DNA from: SICU01 sp038045445
GTDB taxonomy: Archaea; Nanobdellota; Nanobdellia; Pacearchaeales; GW2011-AR1
Length of the DNA: 61,596 bases
Direction: 5' to 3'
Assembly: GCA_038045445.1 (NCBI GenBank)
Contig: JBBSYC010000003.1
Location: 1-61,596 of the forward strand
The position numbers were made by a program, and so were the translations under genes. Shown here piece after piece: positions 1 to 8,080 of this stretch (positions within the stretch are counted from its first letter, which is position 1; each line of letters starts with the position of its first letter). A model generated the notes under the pieces. The model did no database searches. It saw nothing but the letters and a program-made list of their open reading frames with translations, and was not told where the DNA came from.

Positions 1-144
1 TACAATTAGAGATATTTATAGTTTATAAAACCTCTCTAAATAGGGTCACTCTCTTTTTTCTATCTAACTATTGTAATTACTTTATAGTTAATTTATAGTT
101 AATTTATTTTCAATTTTATAAAATATCCACTATTAAACAAAAAT
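1..144. other. AT-rich intergenic DNA downstream of gyrA
   Basis: This stretch holds no credible gene. It contains a direct repeat of TTTATAGTTAA (two adjacent copies near 80-103). On the minus strand, just after the gyrA stop codon, there is a T5 run that could help end transcription. Nothing else is recognisable. Confidence 0.5.
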
Positions 145-2682
145 TCAAACTTTAACTTCTTCATCTGGAACAAGAACAACATCTGCAATCTTATCACCTT
201 CTTTAAGCTTGACAACCCTTACTCCTTGTGTAGCTCTTCCCATTTCACGAAGTTCATCAACAGAAATCCTAACAACCATTCCTTGTTTTGTAGTCACAAT
301 TATAGAACTATCATCAGTAACAGGCAAAGAACGCACAACACTCCCATTCTTATCTTCCGTTCTAATATTAATTACACCCTTCCCTCCACGACCAGTCAAT
401 CTATATTCATCAAGAGCACTTCTCTTTCCATACCCTTTATCTGTAACGGTCAATATTGAAGTCTTTTCAGGATTTTTTACAGGCACGGGCACAAGAGAAA
501 CAACTTCATCTTTTGTATTAAGTTCAATTCCCCTCACACCATAACTAGCGCGACCCATCTGACGAACATCATCAGCATCAAAGCGTATAGCTTTTCCATC
601 AGTAGTTGTAATCAAGACCTCTTGCTTATCCGAAACGCGCATTACACTAATCAACAAATCAGAACCATCAAGAGGCATATTCATTACACGAACACCTGTC
701 GCTCGAGGCTTAGAAACATCCGAAACAGCTATTTTCTTTACAATTCCAAGTTTAGTTACAAACATCAGATACCCTTTGTCAAAATCTGAAACAGACATTA
801 CACTTGCAACAGCTTCATCTCTTAAATCAAGAACATTTACTAAAGCCTTTCCTTTACTCTGTCTTTCAGAAGCAGGAACATCATTTGCTTTCAACCAATA
901 TAAACGACCCCTAGTTGTAAAGAATAATAAATGGTCATGAGTTGAACAACTAATCATACTAGTAACAAAATCTTCTTCCTTCAAATCTGTTCCAGTCACT
1001 CCCACGCCTCCACGTCTTTGTTCCTTATAAGACTTCAAATCAACACGTTTAATATATCCAGAGTTAGTTATCATTACAACTACATCTTTTTTCTCAACTA
1101 AATCTTGTTCTGTAATTTCATCTACATTACGTATTACTTTGGTTCTACGGTCATCTCCAAACTTGGATTTAATTTCATTAACTTCCTTTTTTATCACCCT
1201 AAATATTTCTTTTTCATCTCCTAATATCTTCTCAAGTTCTGTAATTAATTCTTTAAGTTTTTTCTCTTCATCTTTTAGTTTATCAGCTTCCAAGTGCGTA
1301 AGTTGTTGTAAGCGAATTTCTAAAACCGCCTTAGCTTGTCTATCAGTCATTTCAAATTTCTTCATGAGACCTTCATGAGCTGCTTTTGTATCAATAGATT
1401 TTCTAATCAATGCAACTACAGCATCAATATCTTTCAAAGCTAAAAGAAGACCCAAAACAAGTTCTAACCTTTCTTGAGCCTTGTTTAAATCAAACTCGCT
1501 TCTTCTACGCACAACAAGCTGGCGGTATTTGACATATTCTCTAATTATATCTAGTAAATTGAGCACTCTAGGTTGTTTACCTACCAAAGCAAGTAGATTA
1601 GCATCAAAACTAGTTTGTATATTTGTCATTTTATACAATTGGTTCATTGTAAATTTAGGGTCAACTCCCTTCTTTAATTCTATAACAATTCTTACTTTAC
1701 CCCGGGCAGATTCATCCCTTAAATCAGAAATATCAGGTAATTTTTTTTCAGTTGCAAGTTGAGCAATATTCTTTACAAGGTCTGCCTTGTTCACCATGTA
1801 GGGGATTTCTGTAATTATAATAGAACTTTTTCCTTTTTTATCTTCTTCAATTTCACTTCTAGCACGTATGATTATTTTTCCCTTACCATTTCTATACATT
1901 TCTTTAATTCCAGGACCAGTAATCAAACCACCAGTAGGGAAATCAGGCCCTTTAACAATTCCAATCAAATCATCAACAACACAATTAGGATTTTCTATAA
2001 AATGAATAACAGCATCAGAAATTTCAGTTAAATTATGCGGGGGAATATTTGTGGCCATTCCCACTGCAATACCTGTTGCTCCATTCAATAAAAGATTAGG
2101 TAGTTTAGCAGGAAGAGTTTCAGGTTCTTTCAAATCATTAGAGAAATTAGGTCTCATCTTAACAGTATCTTTTTCAATGTCTGCAAGTAATTCTTCAGAT
2201 ATTTTACTTAGCTTGGCCTCTGTATACCTATCGGCTGCGGGCGAGTCCCCATCCAAATTCCCAAAATTTCCCTGTCCATGAACTAAAGGATAACGTAAAG
2301 AGAAATCTTGAGCCATACGTACAAGCGAATCGTAAATTGCTAAGTTTCCATGAGGGTGATAATTGCCCATTGTTTCCCCAACAATCTTAGCACATTTACG
2401 AGTAGGTTTGCTGAAGTCTAAACCCATAACATTCATAGCGTAAAGAATTCTTCTATGTACTGGCTTAAGACCATCCTCTACAGAAGGCAGAGCCCTATCA
2501 ACAATAACTGACATCGCATAGTCAATGAAGGCTTGCTCCATCTCTTCTACAATTTCAGCGCCAAAGACTCCCTTCTCGTCACCTATCTGTTCTTTCTCGC
2601 GTCTCTTTTGTTCAGCCTTAGTTACTTCCTCTTCAGCCATCTCTTCTTTCTTTCCATTCTCATTATTTTCTTCTTCACTCAT
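145..2682 (-). CDS. gyrA: DNA gyrase subunit A
   Basis: Breakage-reunion subunit of type IIA DNA gyrase, which introduces negative supercoils together with GyrB. The 845-residue product has an acidic N-terminal extension of about 40 residues, the winged-helix breakage domain with catalytic Tyr153 in AADRYTEAKL, and a C-terminal beta-pinwheel that keeps a GyrA box (QRRGGVG near residue 554). The GyrA box marks gyrase rather than topoisomerase IV. I chose the ATG at 2682 because the minus strand has GGTGGAGG just upstream; a longer reading frame upstream lacks such a site. The start overlaps the stop of the preceding small acidic gene by 8 bp, so translation is probably coupled. At the quinolone-determining positions, Asn113 and Leu114 replace E. 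coli Asp82 and Ser83. Gyrase in archaea is thought to come from bacteria. Confidence 0.97.
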   Translation of the reverse strand: MSEEENNENGKKEEMAEEEVTKAEQKRREKEQIGDEKGVFGAEIVEEMEQAFIDYAMSVIVDRALPSVEDGLKPVHRRILYAMNVMGLDFSKPTRKCAKIVGETMGNYHPHGNLAIYDSLVRMAQDFSLRYPLVHGQGNFGNLDGDSPAADRYTEAKLSKISEELLADIEKDTVKMRPNFSNDLKEPETLPAKLPNLLLNGATGIAVGMATNIPPHNLTEISDAVIHFIENPNCVVDDLIGIVKGPDFPTGGLITGPGIKEMYRNGKGKIIIRARSEIEEDKKGKSSIIITEIPYMVNKADLVKNIAQLATEKKLPDISDLRDESARGKVRIVIELKKGVDPKFTMNQLYKMTNIQTSFDANLLALVGKQPRVLNLLDIIREYVKYRQLVVRRRSEFDLNKAQERLELVLGLLLALKDIDAVVALIRKSIDTKAAHEGLMKKFEMTDRQAKAVLEIRLQQLTHLEADKLKDEEKKLKELITELEKILGDEKEIFRVIKKEVNEIKSKFGDDRRTKVIRNVDEITEQDLVEKKDVVVMITNSGYIKRVDLKSYKEQRRGGVGVTGTDLKEEDFVTSMISCSTHDHLLFFTTRGRLYWLKANDVPASERQSKGKALVNVLDLRDEAVASVMSVSDFDKGYLMFVTKLGIVKKIAVSDVSKPRATGVRVMNMPLDGSDLLISVMRVSDKQEVLITTTDGKAIRFDADDVRQMGRASYGVRGIELNTKDEVVSLVPVPVKNPEKTSILTVTDKGYGKRSALDEYRLTGRGGKGVINIRTEDKNGSVVRSLPVTDDSSIIVTTKQGMVVRISVDELREMGRATQGVRVVKLKEGDKIADVVLVPDEEVKV

Positions 2683-2890
2683 GTTTAATTTCCTCCACCT
2701 GATGCCCCTCATTATCTTCATCCGAATAATTAACTGACAAGTCTAGATCAGAGGCAAGAGGAAATTGAACATTTGTCTTATGTTCTTTCAATTCCATCAA
2801 ATGTGCAATCATCTCATCTATCTCACTTTCACTAAGAGTAACATCGATTACTTCAATTTCTTCATTTGTTTCTTCAATTTCTTCAGCCAT
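2675..2890 (-). CDS. small acidic protein between gyrB and gyrA
   Basis: A 71-residue protein with about 23 Asp/Glu and only 3 Lys, so its net charge is near -20. A central segment (SESEIDEMIAHLMELKEHK) looks helical, with acidic tails on both sides. I do not recognise the family. The ATG at 2890 sits 1 bp after the gyrB stop codon, and the stop overlaps the gyrA start by 8 bp, so the three genes form one translationally coupled operon. Position and charge suggest a gyrase-associated factor, possibly a DNA mimic, but that is inference only. An upstream in-frame extension would run into gyrB and is less likely. Confidence 0.75.
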   Translation of the reverse strand: MAEEIEETNEEIEVIDVTLSESEIDEMIAHLMELKEHKTNVQFPLASDLDLSVNYSDEDNEGHQVEEIKHE

Positions 2891-2891
2891 C

Positions 2892-4781
2892 TTAAATATC
2901 AATTTGCGCCTCACTCGCTCTTTCTGCAATGAATTGCTTTCTATGTTCAACTTCGTCCCCCATCAATTTAGAAAATACTTCATCAGCTTTAACTCCATCT
3001 TCAATTGTAACTTTCTTGAGCATTCTTGTTTTAGGATTCATTGTAGTATCCCATAATTGTTCTGCATTCATTTCTCCTAGACCTTTAAATCTTTGAACAT
3101 CCACATTGCTCCCAAGTTTAGCTAATAAATCTTTTAATTCTTTATCAGAATAAACGTAATGATCTCCACGTTTACGAGCTCTATAAAGAGGAGAAACAGC
3201 GATATAAATATGCCCATTTTCAATTAACTTCGGAGTAAATCTAAAGAAGAAAGTAAGCAAAAGGGTTCTAATGTGAGCTCCATCTACATCTGCATCCGTC
3301 ATAATTATTATCTTAGAATATCTCAATCTAGAAATATCGAATTGATCGTTAATTCCTGCACCCATGGCTGTAATCATATTTGCAATTTCTTCATTAGATA
3401 AAACTTTTACAGGCTGTGCTTTTTCAACATTAAGTATTTTACCCTTTAGAGGCAATATTGCTTGGAATTCTTTGTTCCTAGCTGTTTTTGCCGACCCTCC
3501 AGCTGAATCGCCTTCCACCAAATATAATTCTGTCTCTTCAGTCTTATTTGATGAACAATCGGCAAGTTTTCCAGGTAATCCTCCGACAGAGAAAGCATTT
3601 TTCCTTCTAACAAGTTCTTTTGCTTTTTTTGCAGCGGCGCGTGCTTTCTGTCCTTCAATAGCTTTGTCAACAATTTTCCTAGCAACTTGAGGGTTCTCCT
3701 CAAAGAATTCAGACATAGCAAGCATGCAGACACTATCCACAATTCCCTTGACATCGCTGTTTCCAAGTTTTGTTTTAGTTTGGCCTTCAAACTGTGGTTC
3801 AGGAACCTTAACAGAGATAATTGCAGTCAAACCCTCTCGAACATCATCTCCAGTAACATTTCCATCCTTTAGTAATTTGTTCTTATTTCCATAATCATTT
3901 ATTGCTCTAGTCAATGCAGTCTTGAAACCAACAACATGAGTTCCACCCTCAATTGTATTAATTGTATTTACAAAACTCAAAACATTTTCTTGATAACCAT
4001 CATTATACTGAACAGCACATTCAACAAAAGTCTTATCCTGTTCTTTCATAAAGTAAACAGGTTTAGTGTGTATGACAGTCCTTGTTCTATTTACCCATTT
4101 CACAAAGTCAATCAATCCGCCTTCAGCACTAAATACTTCTTTCTTATTTGTTATTTTATCTGTCAGGCTTATTTTAACACCTTTGTTCAAAAAGGCAATC
4201 TCTCGAAAACGAGTCTCCAAAACAGAAAAATCAAACTTAGTAGTTGAAAAAATAGTTTCATCCGGAGTAAATGTAATTGTTGTCCCTGTCTGCTTCTTAT
4301 CACAATCTCCAATAGTCTTCAATTTATAAATCGGCTTGCCTATTTCATACTCTTGCTGATATATTTTCCCATCCCTCTTAACAACAACCTTAAATGCCTT
4401 GGATAATGCGGCAACTACGCTTATTCCAACTCCGTGAAGTCCTCCTGAAATCTTGTAACTTCCCTTGTCAAATTTTCCCCCTGCATGAAGCTTTGTAATT
4501 ACAACTTCAACAGTTGGAATCTTGTAAACTGGATGAGGATCAACAGGGATTCCTCTTCCATTATCTTCAACAGTTACACTTCCATCTGCGTTAAGAGTAA
4601 TATCAATAGTATCTGCATAACCAGCCATTGCTTCATCAACAGAGTTATCAACTATTTCATCAACAAGTTTGTGCAGACCGTATTTACTTGTGCTACCTAT
4701 ATACATACTAGGTCTATGTCTTACTCCCTCTAATCCTTCCAAAACCTTGATATTTTCACCCGTATAACCTTTTTCACTCAT
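2892..4781 (-). CDS. gyrB: DNA gyrase subunit B
   Basis: ATPase subunit of DNA gyrase, 629 residues. The N-terminal GHKL ATPase domain shows VDNSVDEAMAG, the DNGRGIPV box and the GLHGVGISVV loop. The Toprim domain shows EGDSAGGSAK (near residue 422) and the Mg2+-binding DADVDG (near residue 494). The C-terminal tail RFKGLGEMN is also conserved. The length fits the short GyrB class without the insertion found in proteobacteria. It is first in a gyrB-acidic protein-gyrA operon. On the minus strand AAAAGTTTATAAAGG lies 22-34 nt before the ATG and is a good BRE/TATA element. Confidence 0.97.
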   Translation of the reverse strand: MSEKGYTGENIKVLEGLEGVRHRPSMYIGSTSKYGLHKLVDEIVDNSVDEAMAGYADTIDITLNADGSVTVEDNGRGIPVDPHPVYKIPTVEVVITKLHAGGKFDKGSYKISGGLHGVGISVVAALSKAFKVVVKRDGKIYQQEYEIGKPIYKLKTIGDCDKKQTGTTITFTPDETIFSTTKFDFSVLETRFREIAFLNKGVKISLTDKITNKKEVFSAEGGLIDFVKWVNRTRTVIHTKPVYFMKEQDKTFVECAVQYNDGYQENVLSFVNTINTIEGGTHVVGFKTALTRAINDYGNKNKLLKDGNVTGDDVREGLTAIISVKVPEPQFEGQTKTKLGNSDVKGIVDSVCMLAMSEFFEENPQVARKIVDKAIEGQKARAAAKKAKELVRRKNAFSVGGLPGKLADCSSNKTEETELYLVEGDSAGGSAKTARNKEFQAILPLKGKILNVEKAQPVKVLSNEEIANMITAMGAGINDQFDISRLRYSKIIIMTDADVDGAHIRTLLLTFFFRFTPKLIENGHIYIAVSPLYRARKRGDHYVYSDKELKDLLAKLGSNVDVQRFKGLGEMNAEQLWDTTMNPKTRMLKKVTIEDGVKADEVFSKLMGDEVEHRKQFIAERASEAQIDI

Positions 4782-4802
4782 ATTTTATGAAAAAGAAAAC
4801 CC

Positions 4803-4851
4803 CCTTTATAAACTTTTATGCTGAAAAGTAGATTTTTACCGACGATAAAAT
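4803..4851 (-). promoter_or_regulatory. gyrB promoter with upstream palindromic motif
   Basis: The minus strand carries a TATA box (TTTATAAAG, about 4805-4813) at a suitable distance from the gyrB ATG. Just upstream, the plus strand reads TTTTACCGACGATAAAA (about 4835-4850), an imperfect palindrome. The 12-mer CGACGATAAAAT in it also occurs at 54717-54728. It could be a regulator site. Confidence 0.5.
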
Positions 4852-4962
4852 GTATTCGTTAAAATAGTAAAAATCCAAGTAAAACCAAACAAAAACATTT
4901 TACAACTACTGTTTAATGACATAAATACAAAGATTTAAAAGGTCATTAGATTCAGAGAAAAT

Positions 4963-5514
4963 ATGATAACCTTTGAATTTCAAGACTTAAAAGAATTGAA
5001 AAGAAGATTGACTAATCAGAGAGAGAGAGATATAGATAAAATAGCCAAAATTCTTGGTGAAGGCAATGAATGGAAACAAACTCTAAAAAGTACAAATCCC
5101 CCTCAACCTTGGTATGTGCATTGTGGAAGCATTTCATTAATTGAGCCTTTAGAAAGTGTCGATATACACTTTAACTCAAATGGCGAATTTTATTGGGGAA
5201 ATGCAAAATTAGAACCAAAACCAGGTGAAAGAATAAGACTTCCTGATATTGATAATTCTATCGGGGACGAAGATACAAAAACTATTGTCCTTGACAGAGA
5301 ATCCATGTTTAGCATCGCTAAATCATCTTCAAGTAGTGGATTATTATATCTTTCATTTGGAGATGCAGGCACAAAAAGAAGACCCGTAAAAGCATCAGAT
5401 GATGAATTTGAGAGGGACTTAAGAACATTCACAGGCTTAATTGGAAAAGTAGTGAATGCACAATATCCAGAAGGAAATGCTCCAAACATAAATTATTACC
5501 TCAATCCTTCTTAA
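4963..5514 (+). CDS. hypothetical protein, 183 residues
   Basis: Soluble-looking protein with no signal peptide or membrane segment. The N-terminus is a charged helix (KELKRRLTNQRERDIDKIAKIL) and the remainder is probably beta-rich, with FYWGNAKLEPKPGERIRLP and a Ser-rich turn (SSSSSGLLYLSFG). I do not recognise the family. It is divergent from gyrB and has its own TATA-like GATTTAAAAGG about 25 nt upstream of the ATG. It stands alone, convergent with eL24. Confidence 0.8.
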   Translation: MITFEFQDLKELKRRLTNQRERDIDKIAKILGEGNEWKQTLKSTNPPQPWYVHCGSISLIEPLESVDIHFNSNGEFYWGNAKLEPKPGERIRLPDIDNSIGDEDTKTIVLDRESMFSIAKSSSSSGLLYLSFGDAGTKRRPVKASDDEFERDLRTFTGLIGKVVNAQYPEGNAPNINYYLNPS

Positions 5515-5538
5515 AATTAAATGCGATTAAAGAATAAT

Positions 5539-5736
5539 TTACTTCTTCTTCACAACTTTATGCACGTTTCTATAAGCCTCTGTCCAACTTACACGCTTCC
5601 TATCTCTCTTAAGTTTTAAATGACTCTTCCTGCATTTTGAACTGCAATAATAATTCGTGCTTCCATCGTTCTTGAACAAGTAAGTTCCCCTGAAATCTTC
5701 CTGTTCACAACCACAAAAAGAACATTTTGCAATCAT
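5539..5736 (-). CDS. rpl24e: 50S ribosomal protein eL24 (L24e)
   Basis: 65-residue zinc-binding protein of the large ribosomal subunit. The four Cys of the zinc site are visible as CSFCG near the N-terminus and CSSKC near residues 31-35. The basic tail KLKRDRKRVSWTEAYR is typical. It is last in the L7Ae-S28e-L24e cluster common in archaea. GAGGGAAG precedes the ATG, and the sequence GAAATTAAACATG around the start is nearly the same as at gyrA. Confidence 0.95.
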   Translation of the reverse strand: MIAKCSFCGCEQEDFRGTYLFKNDGSTNYYCSSKCRKSHLKLKRDRKRVSWTEAYRNVHKVVKKK

Positions 5737-5791
5737 GTTTAATTTCTTCCCTCTAATGCGAATGTAGATGAGCAGTTAGAAATTAAACAGA

Positions 5792-5818
5792 CAGAAACTT
5801 TCATCAGACAAGTTTCTG
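5792..5818 (-). other. hairpin between eS28 and eL24 genes
   Basis: CAGAAACTT, a 9-nt loop, then AAGTTTCTG form a perfect 9-bp stem in the roughly 120-bp gap inside the ribosomal operon. It could be a processing signal, an attenuator or an mRNA binding site for autoregulation (L7Ae binds kink-turns, but no kink-turn consensus is evident). No gene is seen in this gap. Confidence 0.45.
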
Positions 5819-5857
5819 TATCTGAAAATTTCTTATTAATTAGTAAAATTTTCATGT

Positions 5858-6151
5858 TCATGAGTGTGCTCCTTTTGTAGCTCCTTTTACACGTCGAGCC
5901 TCAATTTCAGTTTCTCTTAATGTAATCAAATCTCCCAAACGAACAGGACCCTTAACATTTCTCCTCATTTCCTTTCCAGAATTCTTTCCCTCTAAAATTT
6001 TGCATTCTACTTGAGTAATCTCGCCTCTTGCTCCAGTTCTGAGAATAAGCTTCTGAATAACCGCTTTTACAGGAGCCTCATTAGATAATCTCTTGGAAGG
6101 GGTAGAAACATTCGAAACTTCCTTGGTCTTTTGAGGTTTGCTTTCACCCAT
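5858..6151 (-). CDS. rps28e: 30S ribosomal protein eS28 (S28e)
   Basis: Small-subunit protein of 97 residues. The conserved OB-fold core (RTGARGEITQVECKIL, RNVKGPVRLGDLITLRETEIEARR) occupies residues 30-97. The first 30 residues (GESKPQKTKEVSNVSTPSKR) are a Lys/Ser/Thr-rich extension not present in most archaeal eS28, which are about 70 residues long. The ATG is 2 bp after the eL8 stop codon, so the genes are co-translated. Confidence 0.93.
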   Translation of the reverse strand: MGESKPQKTKEVSNVSTPSKRLSNEAPVKAVIQKLILRTGARGEITQVECKILEGKNSGKEMRRNVKGPVRLGDLITLRETEIEARRVKGATKGAHS

Positions 6152-6153
6152 TA

Positions 6154-6468
6154 TTACTTGCCTCTTGTTTTACTCAATGACTGTAACTCTTTATCAGTCT
6201 CTCCAGCATCAATTATTGCAACAGCGCTAGTAGAGACAGGAATACCAACAGCAACACCCAATTTTTGTTTAGAATCGACTTCAAAACAAGGGATATTTTT
6301 TTCTTTAGAAATTACAGCTAGATGCGCAACAATCTCCTTAGGGCTCACATCCGTAGCATAAAAAACAGCCTTAGCAACTCCTCTTTCTATTGCCTTGGTA
6401 ACCTCGTTAGTTCCCTTGTCAACTTTTCCAGTTTTCCTTGCCTTTTCAATTATCGAGTAGTAATCCAT
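6154..6468 (-). CDS. rpl7ae: ribosomal protein eL8 / L7Ae
   Basis: Kink-turn RNA-binding protein of 104 residues, shared in archaea by the large ribosomal subunit, box C/D and H/ACA RNPs and RNase P. The conserved segments GTNEVTKAIERGVAKAVFYA, DVSPKEIVAHL and LGVAVGIPVSTSAVAI cover the RNA-binding loop. It is shorter than most archaeal L7Ae (about 120), being trimmed at both ends. It is first gene of the L7Ae-S28e-L24e operon, with a promoter in the palindrome at 6538-6565. Confidence 0.95.
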   Translation of the reverse strand: MDYYSIIEKARKTGKVDKGTNEVTKAIERGVAKAVFYATDVSPKEIVAHLAVISKEKNIPCFEVDSKQKLGVAVGIPVSTSAVAIIDAGETDKELQSLSKTRGK

Positions 6469-6529
6469 TTTTGTTCGTGCAATGAAAAAGAGTAAGCCTC
6501 ATAAGTCATTGGCATGATTGTGTAAAAAT

Positions 6530-6570
6530 ATGAGTATATAAACTTTACTTAGAAGTAAAGTTTATGAGTA
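6530..6570 (-). promoter_or_regulatory. L7Ae operon promoter inside a perfect palindrome
   Basis: TAAACTTTACTT, AG, AAGTAAAGTTTA form an inverted repeat whose 13-bp arms lie at 6538-6550 and 6553-6565. On the minus strand the distal arm reads GTAAAGTTTATATAC, a strong BRE/TATA for the ribosomal operon, leaving a 5' UTR of about 45 nt. A direct repeat ATGAGTAT flanks the palindrome. It could also act as a terminator hairpin for the upstream gene. Confidence 0.55.
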
Positions 6571-6613
6571 TTAACTCCATCAACTTAGTATAAATGTTAC
6601 TCTGAAAATAAGT

Positions 6614-8059
6614 TCATGTATTACAATCAACCTCTTCCAAAACAACTTCTTTAATAGGTTCTATTTTGTAATCAGGACCAGTTACTTCGAGCATAAATAT
6701 AAGTTTAACATGCCCTATATCTTCGTCGTGTTCTTTATTCCAATTATAACATAAATAATTCAAATAATAAGACCTATGATGTGAATAACCCCCATCCCAC
6801 AAATTCATTAAATACTTTCTCCATCTTTCGTGTTTATATAAAGCCGCAACATGCCCGGGTTTTTCATAATTGACAACTTGTCCTTCTCTAAGTAAATCTA
6901 TTTTAACACCATTGTCAAAAGCCCCTTCTGCAACATACCACCCATCATCTTTAAGAGGAAATGGTGAAAACATATTCCAGTATTGATCTATTCTAAGCAA
7001 TTGAGCAACAAATTCTATCTTGTCAGGCACAGCATTGTTCCCAAGTGTCTGAATGTTCCAGAACAAAATATAAATTATAAAGAAAAAGGCAAAGAAATTT
7101 AAGATATATTTAAGATATCTTTCTTTATAATCTCTGTTAATAAAATTAATTGGAGCGTGCTTGGTTTTAAACAAATATCTCTTATTAGATAATTTATCCC
7201 AAAATACTGAAGGTAAAAATAATATAAATGCTGTCAAACCAACAAAAGGAAAGTGGCCAAGACGTAGAGATAAAGCCATTCCCCCTAATAATATAATAAA
7301 AGCAAATGTAGCGGTCAATCTAACCTTCTTAAAATAAAATGGAAAAAATAATAAAATTGGACCAATAAGTTCTAAAAAATAAGTAAAATAAGTTAATCCG
7401 ATCATAATGGCAGGAAAACCTAGCAAGAATTTCCCAAAATAAGTTACAAATTGGTCTAGTTGTAATGCATAATAAATAGCAGTTCCATTGGGAATCCATT
7501 CATTTCCAGTTTTTAAGAGCGCAGAGAAAAAATAAACAAAAGCAACTTGAAATAGTATTCCTGCTGTTCCAAATGATAAAATATTCTTTCCACAATTTTT
7601 AACCTTACAAAATTTAGCATCAAGAGAATACCTTAAGTTAAGAGGAATGAACATCGCCCAAAAAACAAGAACACGAAGCATTATATCTCCTCCTTGTAAT
7701 ATTGTAGGGTTTCGTGAATGAAGAGATATAAGCATAAACCAAGATAATATTGTAGCAAGTTTGGTTTGGTATCCAATTAATAAACAAACAGCAAAAATGC
7801 CAGCAATAATAAATAAAATAGACTCAAACAAAGGGCTTCCATTCAAAGTGTGTATTGAAATCCAACTAGTCTCTAGATAATTATTAAAATAAAAACTCAA
7901 TGGCAACGTACCAAAATCAGTATAATGTGCAATCAAAGCAAAAGATCTTACAATTAAATCAAAAATTAAGAGCAAAGCAATACAAATACGAAATAAAGCA
8001 AGAGCGCGAGCATCAATACAAAAAACATTTTTAATATAATCTTTAATTTCGTAAATCAT
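6614..8059 (-). CDS. HTTM-domain integral membrane protein
   Basis: 481-residue polytopic membrane protein of the HTTM (horizontally transferred transmembrane; vitamin K gamma-carboxylase-like) superfamily. The family pattern is visible at the N-terminus: DARALALFRICIALLLIFDL, then YTDFGTLPL, HSRNPTILQGGDIMLRVLVF and a run of about eight to ten membrane helices. The C-terminal part (from about residue 340) is soluble, with DQYWNMFSPFPLKDDGWYV, a segment common to HTTM proteins. The enzymatic function of archaeal HTTM proteins is unknown, and real carboxylase activity should not be assumed. It lies 21 bp downstream of the giant secreted-protein gene on the same strand. Confidence 0.8.
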   Translation of the reverse strand: MIYEIKDYIKNVFCIDARALALFRICIALLLIFDLIVRSFALIAHYTDFGTLPLSFYFNNYLETSWISIHTLNGSPLFESILFIIAGIFAVCLLIGYQTKLATILSWFMLISLHSRNPTILQGGDIMLRVLVFWAMFIPLNLRYSLDAKFCKVKNCGKNILSFGTAGILFQVAFVYFFSALLKTGNEWIPNGTAIYYALQLDQFVTYFGKFLLGFPAIMIGLTYFTYFLELIGPILLFFPFYFKKVRLTATFAFIILLGGMALSLRLGHFPFVGLTAFILFLPSVFWDKLSNKRYLFKTKHAPINFINRDYKERYLKYILNFFAFFFIIYILFWNIQTLGNNAVPDKIEFVAQLLRIDQYWNMFSPFPLKDDGWYVAEGAFDNGVKIDLLREGQVVNYEKPGHVAALYKHERWRKYLMNLWDGGYSHHRSYYLNYLCYNWNKEHDEDIGHVKLIFMLEVTGPDYKIEPIKEVVLEEVDCNT

Positions 8060-8080
8060 CGTCGATAAAATTAAATATAC

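Noticed and set aside
3446..3790. 114-residue frame opposite the gyrB reading frame
   Set aside because: It lies within gyrB and has no homology; it is a shadow of a conserved gene.
6614..8059. Vitamin K-dependent gamma-carboxylase
   Set aside because: Only the transmembrane HTTM part is similar; the gene has no carboxylase-specific domain and the substrate pathway is not expected here.
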